Part shown: positions 21,591-33,490 of the stretch, piece by piece
How the letters are laid out: each line of letters opens with the position of its first letter
How positions within the stretch are numbered: the stretch's first letter is position 1
DNA from: Begonia masoniana
Taxonomy: Eukaryota > Streptophyta > Magnoliopsida > Cucurbitales > Begoniaceae
Direction: 5' to 3'
Assembly: GCA_022432975.1 (NCBI GenBank)
Contig: CM039512.1
Span: 38,379,936 to 38,443,935, forward strand
DNA: 64,000 nucleotides
Position numbers and translations under genes: made by a program
The notes under the pieces: model-generated
The model's database searches: none
The model's input: the letters and a program-made list of their open reading frames with translations, nothing else
Told to the model about the DNA's origin: nothing

Positions 21591-23022
21591 CTTCTTCTTC
21601 TTCTTCTTCTTCTTCTTCTTCTTCTTCTTCTTCTTCTTCTTCTTCTTCTTCTTCTTCTTCTTCTTCTTCTTCTTCTTCTTCTTCTTCTTCTTCTTCTTCT
21701 TCTTCTTCTTCTTCTTCTTCTTCTTCTTCTTCTTCTTCTTCTTCTTCTTCTTCTTCTTCTTCTTCTTCTTCTTCTTCTTCTTCTTCTTCTTCTTCTTCTT
21801 CTTCTTCTTCTTCTTCTTCTTCTTCTTCTTCTTCTTCTTCTTCTTCTTCTTCTTCTTCTTCTTCTTCTTCTTCTTCTTCTTCTTCTTCTTCTTCTTCTTC
21901 TTCTTCTTCTTCTTCTTCTTCTTCTTCTTCTTCTTCTTCTTCTTCTTCTTCTTCTTCTTCTTCTTCTTCTTCTTCTTCTTCTTCTTCTTCTTCTTCTTCT
22001 TCTTCTTCTTCTTCTTCTTCTTCTTCTTCTTCTTCTTCTTCTTCTTCTTCTTCTTCTTCTTCTTCTTCTTCTTCTTCTTCTTCTTCTTCTTCTTCTTCTT
22101 CTTCTTCTTCTTCTTCTTCTTCTTCTTCTTCTTCTTCTTCTTCTTCTTCTTCTTCTTCTTCTTCTTCTTCTTCTTCTTCTTCTTCTTCTTCTTCTTCTTC
22201 TTCTTCTTCTTCTTCTTCTTCTTCTTCTTCTTCTTCTTCTTCTTCTTCTTCTTCTTCTTCTTCTTCTTCTTCTTCTTCTTCTTCTTCTTCTTCTTCTTCT
22301 TCTTCTTCTTCTTCTTCTTCTTCTTCTTCTTCTTCTTCTTCTTCTTCTTCTTCTTCTTCTTCTTCTTCTTCTTCTTCTTCTTCTTCTTCTTCTTCTTCTT
22401 CTTCTTCTTCTTCTTCTTCTTCTTCTTCTTCTTCTTCTTCTTCTTCTTCTTCTTCTTCTTCTTCTTCTTCTTCTTCTTCTTCTTCTTCTTCTTCTTCTTC
22501 TTCTTCTTCTTCTTCTTCTTCTTCTTCTTCTTCTTCTTCTTCTTCTTCTTCTTCTTCTTCTTCTTCTTCTTCTTCTTCTTCTTCTTCTTCTTCTTCTTCT
22601 TCTTCTTCTTCTTCTTCTTCTTCTTCTTCTTCTTCTTCTTCTTCTTCTTCTTCTTCTTCTTCTTCTTCTTCTTCTTCTTCTTCTTCTTCTTCTTCTTCTT
22701 CTTCTTCTTCTTCTTCTTCTTCTTCTTCTTCTTCTTCTTCTTCTTCTTCTTCTTCTTCTTCTTCTTCTTCTTCTTCTTCTTCTTCTTCTTCTTCTTCTTC
22801 TTCTTCTTCTTCTTCTTCTTCTTCTTCTTCTTCTTCTTCTTCTTCTTCTTCTTCTTCTTCTTCTTCTTCTTCTTCTTCTTCTTCTTCTTCTTCTTCTTCT
22901 TCTTCTTCTTCTTCTTCTTCTTCTTCTTCTTCTTCTTCTTCTTCTTCTTCTTCTTCTTCTTCTTCTTCTTCTTCTTCTTCTTCTTCTTCTTCTTCTTCTT
23001 CTTCTTCTTCTTCTTCTTCTTC
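21591..23022 (+). repeat. Pure (TTC)n microsatellite, about 477 units
   Basis: About 1,432 bases of uninterrupted TTC on the plus strand. The matching place in the right LTR (about 39,100-39,118) has only a handful of imperfect TTC units. The very long homopolymeric reading frames it creates (Ser, Leu, Lys) are not genes. Confidence 0.97.
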
Positions 23023-23350
23023 AGGTGAATTTGGCTTTTCCTCGCTCGGATGTTTGTCTTCTCTTCTTTAGCTAGAATCACTGACCTTCACAGCCAGCTC
23101 CACTCTTTGTCTAAGGATGGCATCTCCGCCAGTAGTTATATTCAAAAAACCATTTCCCTATGCAATACACTGTCAGTGATTGGAGAGACCGTTTTCTACC
23201 GTGACTAGGTGATTTATTTTCTCAATGGACTGGGGCAGCAACTACAATGCTTTTGTTACTTCCATCACAAATCGCCCAGACTAACCTGCACTAGAAGAGA
23301 TCCATAGCTTACTTTATAGTTATGAAATTTGGCTGGAAAAGTACAACTCT
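23023..23350 (+). pseudogene. Copia A gag, first fragment
   Basis: From ATG at 23,050 it reads SSLARITDLHSQLHSLSKDG, matching the copia B gag at about 41,575-41,640. Downstream, MDWGSNYNAF-like and EEIHSLLYSYEIW-like segments can be followed in shifting frames. This is the gag UBN2-type region of copia. It is interrupted at 23,350 by gypsy element 3 and resumes at 31,520 after the duplicated ACTCT. Confidence 0.8.
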
Positions 23351-23983
23351 TGTAACACCCGTTTTTATGGGATTTTAATATTCCAATGAATAATTGTATT
23401 ATTGTAAATATGTCAAATTAAGCCCGTTTTGCGAATTGAGAGCTTTATTAGAATCCTAATGATTAATATGGATTTTAGGAGAAGTAAGGAAATTTTGGAG
23501 AAACCAAATGGTTAGTTAAATAAAGAAACAAAGGACGAAACTAATATAAAATCAAAGGAAGGGAAAAACGGTCATTTGACAAGTCAATTGTATAAAATAA
23601 GGCAAAAGCCTTTTCTTCTCCAGAACACTTCACAATTTTCTTTTCCTCCCTCTCTGGCGATTTCATTCCAGGCGACGCCTCCTTCCTCACGCCGGTGATT
23701 TTCCTCTCCGATCAACCGATCTTCTTCAGCAATCAACATTCTACGTAAACTTCTAGCGTTTGGATGATGTAGTTTCCCGTCTAGGGCTAGGGAATGGTTG
23801 AAACTTTAGTTAGGGTTCTGTTACAAAACGTAGATTAAGGTTTGAAATCGATAGGTTTACCGTGATCACGCCTCTATTTGATGTATTGATAGTTATTGGA
23901 CATAATTAGTCGATGTATTGACAAAGGTTAGAGTTTGATTGTTTAGGCTCAGTTTTGATAATGAATGCTGTGGATTGGCTTAG

Positions 23984-24620
23984 GTGAACAAAGCTCGTGG
24001 GCAACACTCATATTGCTAAGGACGACAAGTAAGTCTTCGTGATCTGTTTGGCCGATTGGCCTACACCACAAGATTTATATTGATCGAGAAAATTGGAGAT
24101 GTAGAATGTGTTGGGTAAATAGATGGGGTAGTTAGTATTAGTTTAGGTTAAGTTGTTGATTGTTTAAGTTCATTGTTTGTATGTTTCGATTTCGTTTATG
24201 GCATAGTACATGTTCACGCATCATGGTTTTTTTGAAAGGCATGAAAAAAAGAAATTTCTATGCATATTTTCATGAAAAGAAAAATGTTAAAGAAAAGGTA
24301 AAAAATATATAATGATGGTCACATCGGTGGCGGTGGTTCAGACATGGCTATCGGATGAAGCATGTTTTCCCTCCGGTTAGATACAAGGGGCTATCCAATC
24401 ATCGGATGTGCCACTTCTATCTAGCGAGAGTGAAGCCCCGGTGACATAAATGAAATGAAATGAATAGCGAAAAGGTAGGATGCATGATTTATGAACTGCA
24501 CATGCATAGCATTCACGTGCATTCACGTAAACTTACTGAGCCTCTAGCTCATAGTTAATTTTCTATGGTGTAGGTGACTTCAAGACAGGTGAGGATGAGA
24601 TTCCTCCACCCGATGTATAG
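23984..24620 (+). other. LTR-embedded spliced micro-ORF, copy 4
   Basis: Block 23,984-24,028 lies between GCTTAG and GTAAGT; block 24,574-24,620 follows GTGTAG. Joined, it ends GEDEIPPPDV then TAG. Joining the preceding exon-like block (ending ATTCTA near 23,742) gives LGEQSSWATL across the junction, close to LDERLSWSEL in element 5. An upstream TGA at about 23,697 limits the frame and no ATG is seen. Confidence 0.5.
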
Positions 24621-24849
24621 CTGGTTGAAGAAGTGTACCCGTGGGAGTGTGCAGTGCAGTCAGAGCTAAACCGACCCGTGGGAGCAATAGTTGAGTACTC
24701 TGTGGTTTTTTTGGGTTAAAATGGACTGATGGATGTATAGATAGGAAAGAAATGTATAGAACTCATTTTAGGATGTTTGGTATCTGGATAGTAGATAAAA
24801 GATGCTTTGCTGTTTTCGTAGACTCAATTTATAAAGTGTTTCTGTAAGA

Positions 24850-25140
24850 AAAGTCATCGTCCAAAGTCTGTGGATGATAGAGTTAAGTTGAGTATTTTAA
24901 CAGAAAAAGTCATCGTCCAAAGTCGTCGTCTATGTCCCGTGGACGAATAGGTCTTGTGGACGAATAAATCACGTGGACGATTATGGAGGAATGAGTCCCG
25001 TGGACGAATGAATTCTGTGGGCAAGAATTGTCATCCACGTTGCCTTCTGTTTTCATCGTCCACGCTGTCTGTCATTTCTATCGTCGACACTGCCTATAGT
25101 TTTCAGTCGTCCACGCCTCTTAAGGTTTTTGTCGTCTAAA
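24850..25140 (+). repeat. Short GTGGACGA / TCGTCCA repeats, some with CACGTG
   Basis: Words GTGGACGAAT and CACGTGGACGA recur irregularly from about 24,940 and are followed by opposite-sense TCGTCCACG words near 25,025-25,115. The two senses could fold into stems. Confidence 0.7.
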
Positions 25141-25644
25141 ACCGATAGAGAGAAATATCCTCCACTGTTTAAATTGATGAAACTCGAGAGATATTTCCTT
25201 CTGTTTTAAACGTCCAAACCCACTGTTCATTTGTTGAAACCCGAGAGATATTTCCCCCTGTTTTATACATTCAACCCACTGTTCATTTGATGAAACCTGA
25301 GAAGTATTTCCTCCCGTTTCCATCATCCAAACCCTATAGAGAGAAATATCCTCGTCCACTACTTAAATTGATGAAATTCGAGAAGAACTAAGTGATTATT
25401 TATTCCGAGAGAAATTAAGTGATAGAACCCGAGAGAAAAATTTATTATCTGTCCATATTTATTTTATTGTTTTTAGCATTTACCTTCAGTTTAATTTTAT
25501 TCGAGGTTTTCACACACGAATTGTCTTCCGCTGATAGAAGTTGTTACCCGTGTACATGCCTGATGAAAAGGAATGAACAAAAGTTTAAATTTCATGTGAA
25601 TTTAGGAATAGTATAAGGGTAAAATTAAGGGGACGTTACAGTTA

Positions 25645-25656
25645 TGGTATCAGAGC
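25645..25656 (+). promoter_or_regulatory. Primer-binding site (initiator tRNA-Met), element 3
   Basis: TGGTATCAGAGC, four bases after the 5' LTR. It is complementary to the 3' end of plant initiator tRNA-Met and primes reverse transcription in most plant gypsy and copia elements. Confidence 0.9.
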
Positions 25657-25818
25657 TCCCAGGTTATAAAATCGGTTCTGTAGACTGCTCGACTGCACAG
25701 CCACTACACGGACATACTTCTTCAACTGTATGTACGTTATGAGTTTTTTATTTTAATTGCTTAGGATTATTTGTCTGTACATTTTATAGGGTTACAATTG
25801 GTTCGAGGTAGAGACACT

Positions 25819-26280
25819 ATGGATGAAGCCCTGGATAGGCTGACTGATTTGCTCGATCGTCAGGCCCAACATATGGGCATACAAGCTCAACATCTTAACT
25901 AACAAGCGCAACATATAGATAAGCAATCTTGTCAGCTCGAGATATTGATGAATCGAGAAAAACCTAGGACCCAAGGGGTGGTTGCTCCTAATAACCACGG
26001 TACGAAGAGGGTGGGCAAGGAAGAAATCGAACAAAGCCAACGGAAGCACGTACAAGGAACTTCTCGGAGACCTCTGTATCCTGAATGCGAGAAGGAGCAC
26101 TATGGCGATTGTAGATTAGGCACTGATAAGTGCTTTCGATGTGGAGTGATTGGCCACTATGTCAAAGATTGCTCAAAACCGGGCAGAGATCAAAAAAATG
26201 TTGCACTTAGGAGATTTGCCCCGATTGAAGGTGAGGACACGGCCCAACCATCAGTCGTTTCAGGTATCGATTTATCTTAA
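25819..26280 (+). pseudogene. Element 3 gag remnant (start and zinc knuckle joined)
   Basis: Frame from ATG 25,819 reads ALDRLTDLLDRQAQHM, matching the gag starts of elements 2 and 5. It then has a TAA at about 25,900 and continues in frame to a zinc knuckle CFRCGVIGHYVKDC at about 26,128-26,170, ending at TAA 26,278-26,280. The capsid domain expected between these parts (about 200 residues in element 5) is missing by internal deletion. A GGTTCGAGG just upstream matches the likely ancestral start region seen in element 5. Confidence 0.8.
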
Positions 26281-28597
26281 TGGTTAATGGAGTGAAAAAT
26301 ATTAGAATAGGGGCGTAATTTAGAGTGAGGATTAATGGTAATGTTGGTATGATAGATTGGGATAGGATTGAGAGGTAAAAGAGGTAATAGAATAGTGGAA
26401 GGTGAGTAAGAAGGGTTTCTAGGCGAACCTCGGCAGGAAAGTAGTAGGTTAAATACAATTTACGAGATGTAGGATTTTAATAGATAGAAACTAGACCGTA
26501 AGCGACAAACCCTTGGAATTTTAAAGTGCGATGAATTAAAGGGAAATTTGAGGTTTAGAGGTAAGATTTACTAAAGGATACTCTAGATTGTCAACATACC
26601 GTTAGTGCGTATAAGTAAATAAGAAAATATAGCAGAGACTTGAATATCCTAGATCCATGAGATGTGGGGAGTAACTAGACAAGGGTAGCACTTAAGAGTT
26701 AGTTTAAGTAGATTGTCAAGAGGGTATGTAATGCGTCGTTTTCTTTCAAAAGGGGGTGAAAGATCGATACAACGTTGTAGAGGCGATATGTAAGTGATTG
26801 TAAAGGAGTGTTTGTATCGACCGATGTCGATGAAGAAAATAAGGAAATTTACTCGGAGTTGGAAAGTTAACAAATCCCGAGATGATAAAGGACCAAGGTT
26901 ATACAGAAGGTAATACTTGAGTTACAAAAATTGGTTGATCTCCAGGAAATAAAGGTCATCTGGAAGGACTAGCGAATAAAGGACGTTTACCAATTCACGA
27001 AAAGATTTCGACCAACATGCTACAATAGGGAGACTTAAAGAAATTAAGATTGATCGGGAAGTAGATACGTTAGACTTGCGATGTTACTCGATCAGAGGAT
27101 ATGGAGCAAAAATATAAGAGTTAGAAAGAACTTAGAAACCTAAACGTATTAACCAATGAGAGAAAAGTCTAGCACTTGAAACTGGAGGTTGTGCTTAGAG
27201 GTTTAAAGCAACTAGTATGACCATAGAAGGGATGCAATTCAACCAAAGTGAGTCTATAGTTGGTATAGTTTAGGTTAAGAACCACAAACGTGAGGCTACC
27301 TCTAGGATGGAGGTAGAAGCATCAATGTTCGAGGGACTAGGAAGGTTGGTATTTATGAGGAAATGTTCTAAATTGTTGGAAATAAAAAAAAGGCAAGATT
27401 TGAGAATTTGAGGAGAATTGGATTAAGAGCGTAAACTTATCTACAACAAGTTTTCAAACAAGAGTATCGTAAAATAAATCATTACGCTAGAGCCAAGTTG
27501 AATATTTAGAACCGGAATAAGAGGAACGAAAGAGGGTAGACCATTGTGTAACCTCGAAGAAATCCTTGTGCAATATTAGAGATAAGTGCAGGGGATTGTT
27601 AGATTAAATGAAGAGTTAAGATTAGAAGTTTAACTCAGTGGTTAATGTCGTGCGATTCGTGAAATTCGCAATTTATTGAGTAAGGAGAATGAGGATTTGC
27701 TCAGGAAACCGTTTAAGCAAACATAGAAGTGAGACTAAGTTAGAAATTTCTAGGAATTCGACTCGTATTTGACAAATCGATACCAATAAATACGCAAATA
27801 ACCTAAGGTTAGAATGAATAGTTTGGAGTATATCAATGGTGAAACTTAGGGATTTGTCAGTGCCCAAAGTTAATAAAGATTTAAGTTAAGCAATAAGCAT
27901 AATGTAGATGGAATGGAGATTCCAGTTAAGGGCATAACGAGTGAGCTCATTAAGGTGGCTTAGAATAAAAAATGTGATGTTTATAGGATCTTGCCTATAA
28001 AGAAACCAGGATCTTATGAAAGTAGTGATTTTAGCTCCCAATTGGACTTGTTGGGGCCTTGAGCCATTTTGGTAAGGTAGTCTGCGAAACATAAAGATTG
28101 GAATGTTAGTTGGGAAGCCAATATAAGAATAACTATTAAATCGGTAAGGTGCCCAATGATGTGTACAGCTTTGGATACTTGAGTTGGCGTCATTCTGACT
28201 ATGGACGGAGTCGATGAAATTACGAGGGAGTTTGGGTTACTACCTAGGAGTTAAAAGAAAATTTTTAGACAAGATCCGATCTAACTGACGTTAGGAAGTT
28301 TGGACATACATGCGATCTACGGCAATAACTAAGAGAAACTTCGATGGAAGAAAACTTCGAAGTTGCTTCATTAGGAAATTGAGAACTTGAATTTAGGGCT
28401 TTAATCGAGAAGCCCGAATATAAGGCCAAGTCGGAAGGGTAAGGAAGTTTAACTCATGGACGATTAAGTGGAAACCAACATGTGTGTAAATTATTTATGT
28501 GCATATTAATGCAGTTGGGTTATTCAAGTCGGGGACTTAGAGATTGCTAGCACACGATGCATAACCAAGGGCTTGATTAATCAAATCAAATGCAGTT

Positions 28598-28835
28598 TTT
28601 TTGTAACGACCCACCAGGCTCCCCCAATGGGCCAGCTAGCCATCTGACACTGCCACGTGGTTTCCCTCAGCCATCCCACGTGTACTCACGATCTTCCCCA
28701 ACCACCTGGTAAACGGGGGTTTTTGTCTTCCCTGGAATTAGAACCTTGGCCCCCAGGTCTACATAACCAAGGGTTCACCATCTCAGGTACCACTTGAGCT
28801 AAGGATGTGGTCAGAAGGCTATCGTTGCGACATTT
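28598..28835 (-). mobile_element. Possible tRNA-derived SINE
   Basis: On the minus strand a box A-like TAGCTCAAGTGG (28,801-28,790) and a box B-like GGTTCTAATTCC (28,745-28,734) are 44 bases apart, as in tRNA promoters. The far end, GGTCGTTAC, runs into an A-tract (T-tract on the plus strand at 28,598-28,604). No target duplication was found. GC content is higher than in the surroundings. Confidence 0.45.
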
Positions 28836-28837
28836 GG

Positions 28838-28845
28838 TTTTTTTT

Positions 28846-28876
<31 letters not shown>

Positions 28877-28879
28877 GGT
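28838..28879 (+). repeat. T18-G24 homopolymer tract
   Basis: Eighteen T followed directly by twenty-four G. The G run could form a quadruplex, and its exact length is likely uncertain. Confidence 0.85.
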
Positions 28880-29092
28880 TGAATTTAGAACCATGAAGAT
28901 TAACTGTAAATATAGATAGTATCAAACTTCCTAGAGAGAAAATTCAATTTGGAGAGATGGAGGGAAGAGACTTGAAAGGGACGGAGCAATTGTAAATCGA
29001 AGTATAAGGCAGCAAGACATGAGAGGTTAATGTCAAGGACTATAAGCTAAAATCAAATTTTGAGGACAAAATTTTAATTAAGGTGGATGCAA

Positions 29093-31519
29093 TGTAACAC
29101 CCGGTTTTATGGGATTTTAATATTCCAATGAATAATGGCATTATTGTAAATATGTCAAATTAAGCTCGTTTTACGAATTGAGAGCTTTATTAGAATCCTA
29201 ATGATTAATATGGATTTTAGGAGAAGTAAGAAAATTTTAGAGAAACCGAATGGTTAGCTAAATAACAAAACAAAGGATGAAACTAATATAAAATTAAAAG
29301 AAGGGCAAAACGGTCATTTGACAAGTTAATTGTATAAAATAAGGCAAAAGCCTTTTCTTCTCCAGAATACTTCACGATTTTCTTTTCCTCCCTCTCTAGC
29401 GATTTCATTCCAGGCGACGCCTCTTCCCTCACGCCGGTGATTTTCCTCTCTGATCAACCGATCTTCTTCAGCAATCAACATTCTAGGTAAACTTCTAGTG
29501 TTTGGATGATGTAGTTTCCCGTCTAGGGCTAGGGAATGGTTGAAACTTTAGTTAGGGTTCTGTTAAAAAACGTAGATTAAGGTTTGAAATCGATAGGTTT
29601 ACCGTGACCACGCCTCTATTGGATGTATTGATAGTTATTGGACATAATTAGTCGATGTATTGACGAAGGTTAGAGTTTGATTGTTTAGGCTCGGTTTTGA
29701 TAATGAATGCTGTGGATTGGCTTAGGTAAACAAAGCTCGTGGGCAACACTCGGATTGCTAAGGATAACAGGTAAGTCTTCGTGACTTGTTTAGCCGATTG
29801 GCCTACACCATAAGTTTTATGTTGATCGAGGAAATTGGAGATGTAGAATGTGTTGGGTAAATAGATGGGGTAGTTAGTATTAGTTTTGGTTAAGTTATTG
29901 ATTGTTCAAGTTCATTGTTTGTATGTTTCGATTTCGTTTATAGCATAGTACATGTTCACACATCATGGTTTTTTTGAAAGGCATGAAAAAAAGAAATTTC
30001 TATTCATATTTTCATGAAAAGAAAAATGTTAAAGAAAAGGTAAAAAGTATGTAATGATGGTCACGTCGGTGGCGGTGGTTCAGACATGGCTGTCGGATGA
30101 AGCATGTTTTCCCCCCGGTTAGATACGAGGAGCTATCCAATCGTCGGATGTGCCGCTTCTATCTAGCGAGAGTGAAGCCCCGGTGACATAAATGAAATGA
30201 AATGAATAACGAAAAGATAGGATGCATGATTTATGAACTACACATGCATAGCATTCACGTGCATTCACGTAGACTTACTGAGCCTCTAGCTCATAGTTTA
30301 TTTTCTATGGTGTAAGTGACTTCGAGACAGGTGAGGATGAGATTCCTCTATCCGATGTATAGCTGGTTGAAGAAGTGTACCCGTGGGAGTGTGTAGTGCA
30401 GTCAGAGCTAAACCGACCCGTGGGAGCAATAGTTGAGTACTCTGTGGTTTTTTTTTTGGTTAAAATGGACTGATGGATGTATAGATAGGAAAGAAATGTA
30501 TAGAACTCATTTTATGATGTTTAGTATCTTGATAGTAGACAAAAGATGCTTTGATGTTTTGGTAGACTCAATTTATAAAGTGTTTCTGTAAGAAAAGTCA
30601 TCGTCCAAAGTCTGTAAACGATAGAGTTAAGTTGAGTATTTTAACAAAAAAAGTCATCGTCCAAAGTCTGTGGACGATAGAGTTAATTTGAGTATTTTAA
30701 CAGAAAGAGTCATCGTCCAAAGTCGTCATCTATGTCCCTTGGACGAATAGGTCTAGTGGACGAATAAATCACGTGGACGATTATGGACGAATGAGTCCCG
30801 TGGACGAATAGGTCTCGTGGACGAATAGGTCACGTGGACGAATAAATCACGTGGACGATTATGGACGAATGAGTCCCGTGGACGAATGAATTCTGTGGGC
30901 GAGAACTGTCGTCCACGTTGCCTTCAGTTTTCGTCGTCCACGCTATCTGTCATTTCTATCGTCCACACTGCCTATAGTTTTCAGTCGTCTACGCCTCTTA
31001 AGGTTTATGTCGTCCAAACCCGATAGAGAGAAATATCCTCCACTGTTTAAATTGATAAAACTCTAGAGATATTTCCTTTTGTTTTAAACGTCCAAACCCA
31101 CTGTCCATTTGATGAAACCCGAGAGATATTTCCCTCTGTTTTAAACGTTCAACCCACTGTTCATTTGATGAAACCCGAGAGGTATTTCCTTCCGTTTCCA
31201 TCGTCGAAACCCGATCGAGAGAAATATCTTTCTGCACTACTTAAATTGATGAAATTCGAGAAGAACTAAGTGATTATTTATTCCGCAAAAAATTAAGTGA
31301 TAGAACCCGAGAGGAAAATTTATTCTCTTGCCATATTTATTTTATTGTTTTTAGCATTTACCTTAAGTTTAATTTTATTCGAGGTTGTCACAAACGAATT
31401 GTCTTCCGCTGATAGAAGTTGTTACCCATGTACATGCATGATGAAAAGGAATGAACGAAAGTTTAAATTTCATGTGAATTTTAGGAATAGTATAATGGTA
31501 AAATTAAGGGGACGTTACA
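29093..31519 (+). mobile_element. 3' LTR of gypsy element 3 (2,427 bp)
   Basis: Begins TGTAACACCCGG and ends GGGACGTTACA. Differs from the 5' LTR by scattered substitutions and by extra GTGGACGAATA units at about 30,740-30,880. The exon-like block acceptor has changed from GTAG to GTAA. Confidence 0.93.
29726..30362 (+). other. LTR-embedded spliced micro-ORF, copy 5 (acceptor damaged)
   Basis: Block 29,726-29,770 ends at a CAG/GTAAGT donor. The second block 30,316-30,362 still reads to GEDEIPLSDV then TAG, but the acceptor is GTAA instead of GTAG. Confidence 0.4.
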
Positions 31520-32418
31520 ACTCTGTTGCCTCTCTTTCCCTGCCAAACCAAATTCAGGCAAATGCCACAGCTCAACATCCTTTTCGACCAGGATGGAATC
31601 CTTAGTCGTTCAACAATGCTCCGTTCCGCCTTAATTTTTGCGCAGTATTAGAATGCACTCAGTTCATCCTCTCTCTCAACTACTTGGAGATCGCCCTGGC
31701 CCCCAAATCAGTCCAGGCGTCGGTGCCCAATTTGCAACAAACTAGGTCACTCAGTCCTAACGTGTTACCACAGACTCAACCCATCCTACACCCCTAGAGC
31801 ACCAACTCAAACCCATTACATCGCCCCATCCCCCCTTTTAGCTCATCGTTCCCACAACCTTCCACTGCCAGCCTTTCACCAAACCAAGCCCACTACATTG
31901 CCCAACCCCTCCTTTCAGCTCATTGTTCCCACAAGCTCACACTGTCGTTCTTTTACCAACTCCTTCCTCCTTCTCGGCTCCTATCGCACCGTGGTTACTG
32001 GAATCTGGTGCCACACACCACTTCACTCCAGACTCATCCATGGTGCAGCAGCCCAAATCATACACTGGTTCTACCCAGGTGTTCACAGTCGATAGTAAAT
32101 CTCTGAAAATTGCTCAAACTGGTTCTGCTTTTATTTAGACAAATACTCGTCCACTTCCATTACGCACTGTCTATCATACTTCACTCCTTCCTCATAATCT
32201 GCTTAGTGTTACTCAATTGTGTTGTGAAAACTCTGTATTTGTTGAATTTCACTCCAATTGTTTTTTGTCAAGGATCGAACTACTCGTCAAATCCTTCTTC
32301 GGGGCTCTCTCAGTGAAGGATTGTACAAAATCCTCTCGGTTTCTCAAGCTCTCTCTTTAAATGCACAATTATCAGCTCCAGCCACTCTCCCATCCAACCT
32401 TTGGCATCTCAGATTAGG
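31520..32418 (+). pseudogene. Copia A gag C-terminus and protease
   Basis: Gag resumes after the ACTCT duplication. The zinc knuckle CPICNKLGHSVLTC lies at 31,723-31,764. A proline-rich linker follows, then the protease region LLESGATHHF near 31,998-32,030. Copia proteases have Asp where this has Glu (GAA at 32,001-32,003), so the catalytic residue is changed. The pre-integrase segment ends at LWHLRLG, where the solo LTR is inserted. Several frameshifts occur. Confidence 0.85.
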
Positions 32419-32934
32419 TGTAACGACCCCGGCCAGGAGCCGTCACGTGTTCATATTCTTTCATTAATTGTTTGCTTGACTTTTACTATTATTACATTAA
32501 CTTACTATCTCTCAACAGACTTTCACATTCAACATATTTTTTTTTTAACTGGTAATAGAAACGCAGAACCATTAAGGAAGACGAACCCTCTCGTGCCCGA
32601 CTTCCCACGCCTCGTCGGCTCAACCTTCATAGAGTCGAGCGACTAGACTCGGTCATTGGCTTCTAGACAATTTCGGGAAAAGAGGAAGTGCCCTCAAGTT
32701 TCTTAACATAATACCACACGGGTTTTGCATGGGTTGCATGCATTAACAACCCTTAGTAATTTAGTCGTCCGGTCATCACGTGCATTACGCGTGACTCGTT
32801 TAACATCGCCTAAAAGAAGACATCTTCCGGTAGGCACGTGGGCCTCGCGTGCTAAATTAAAATATCATCCGGTCGCTAAACGACAAAACACACTTTACAT
32901 CTTCCGGTCGCTAATCGACAAAACACATTTTACA

Positions 32935-33175
32935 TCTTCCGGTGATGTCATCCGGAAGACTAAACCATCAAACAACTACCCTTCGGCATCTGCCGATGAC
33001 GTCAGCCGGAAGACTAAACCATTAACAACTATTCTTTCGGCATCTGCCGATGACGTCAGCCGGAAGACTAAACCATTAACAACTATTCTTTCGGCATCTG
33101 CCGATGACGTCAGCCGGAAGACTAAACCATCAAACAATTATTCTTTCGGCATCTGCCGATGACGTCAGCCGGAAG
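32935..33175 (-). repeat. About 55-bp repeats with TGACGTCA palindromes (four exact)
   Basis: Units contain CGGCATCTGCCGATGACGTC followed by AGCCGGAAGAC. TGACGTCA occurs at about 32,996, 33,048, 33,103 and 33,159. It is the core of CRE/as-1 type elements bound by TGA and other bZIP factors. CGGCATCTGCCG is a small inverted repeat. Regulatory activity is inference. Confidence 0.85.
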
Positions 33176-33490
33176 ACTACCTCTTCCAGCTTCCATCTTA
33201 CGGTAGAGAACTCTAAATCATCAAATGACTCCTTCCAACAGAAAGAAAACACAACTCATTCAAAATGCGTATAGCGGAAGACTTAACAACAGACCATTTA
33301 TAAATCCATATAGTCATTCCTGACTCAGTGATCCACTAGGCAGTTTCAAAACTCAACGTTTTGAAATAATCTCATCCTACTTAAACTACCATATTCTTTA
33401 ACATACTGTAACATAAGAGTCTTAACCAGGGGTCATAAATCGCCTCTCCAGTCCCGCGCTGTCACCTTGAGCATCCTCCAGCAACCAGCC

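Larger units (their letters stand above)
23351..25640 (+). mobile_element. 5' LTR of gypsy element 3 (2,290 bp)
   Basis: Begins TGTAACACCCG and ends GGGACGTTACA. Contains the exon-like blocks at 23,984-24,028 and 24,574-24,620 and, from about 24,850, GTCGTCCA and GTGGACGA words. It is nearly identical to the 3' LTR, which is about 137 bp longer owing to extra GTGGACGAATA copies. Confidence 0.93.
26281..29079 (+). other. Element 3 internal DNA without recognisable pol
   Basis: About 2.8 kb, purine-rich on the plus strand and dense in stops in all frames. I found no reverse transcriptase (FIDD), RNase H or integrase motif. It contains a SINE-like insertion at about 28,598-28,835 and a T/G homopolymer tract. 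It could be unrelated filler, as in LARDs, or pol decayed past recognition. Confidence 0.6.
23351..31519 (+). mobile_element. Gypsy element 3, non-autonomous, complete with both LTRs
   Basis: LTRs at 23,351-25,640 and 29,093-31,519 are flanked by the 5-bp target duplication ACTCT (23,346-23,350 and 31,520-31,524). A perfect primer site TGGTATCAGAGC lies 4 bases after the 5' LTR, and a purine-rich tract (AAGGTGGATGCAA) precedes the 3' LTR. The internal 3.45 kb holds only a short gag remnant with a zinc knuckle, then about 2.8 kb without recognisable pol. That structure fits a LARD/TR-GAG-like non-autonomous element that would need enzymes from a relative. Confidence 0.9.

Noticed and set aside
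21549..23081. Three long homopolymeric frames (Ser, Leu, Lys)
   Set aside because: Simple consequence of the pure TTC microsatellite.
26281..29079. Decayed pol in element 3
   Set aside because: I searched by eye for FIDD, DNA-binding and DDE motifs in all frames and found none, so no domain is claimed.
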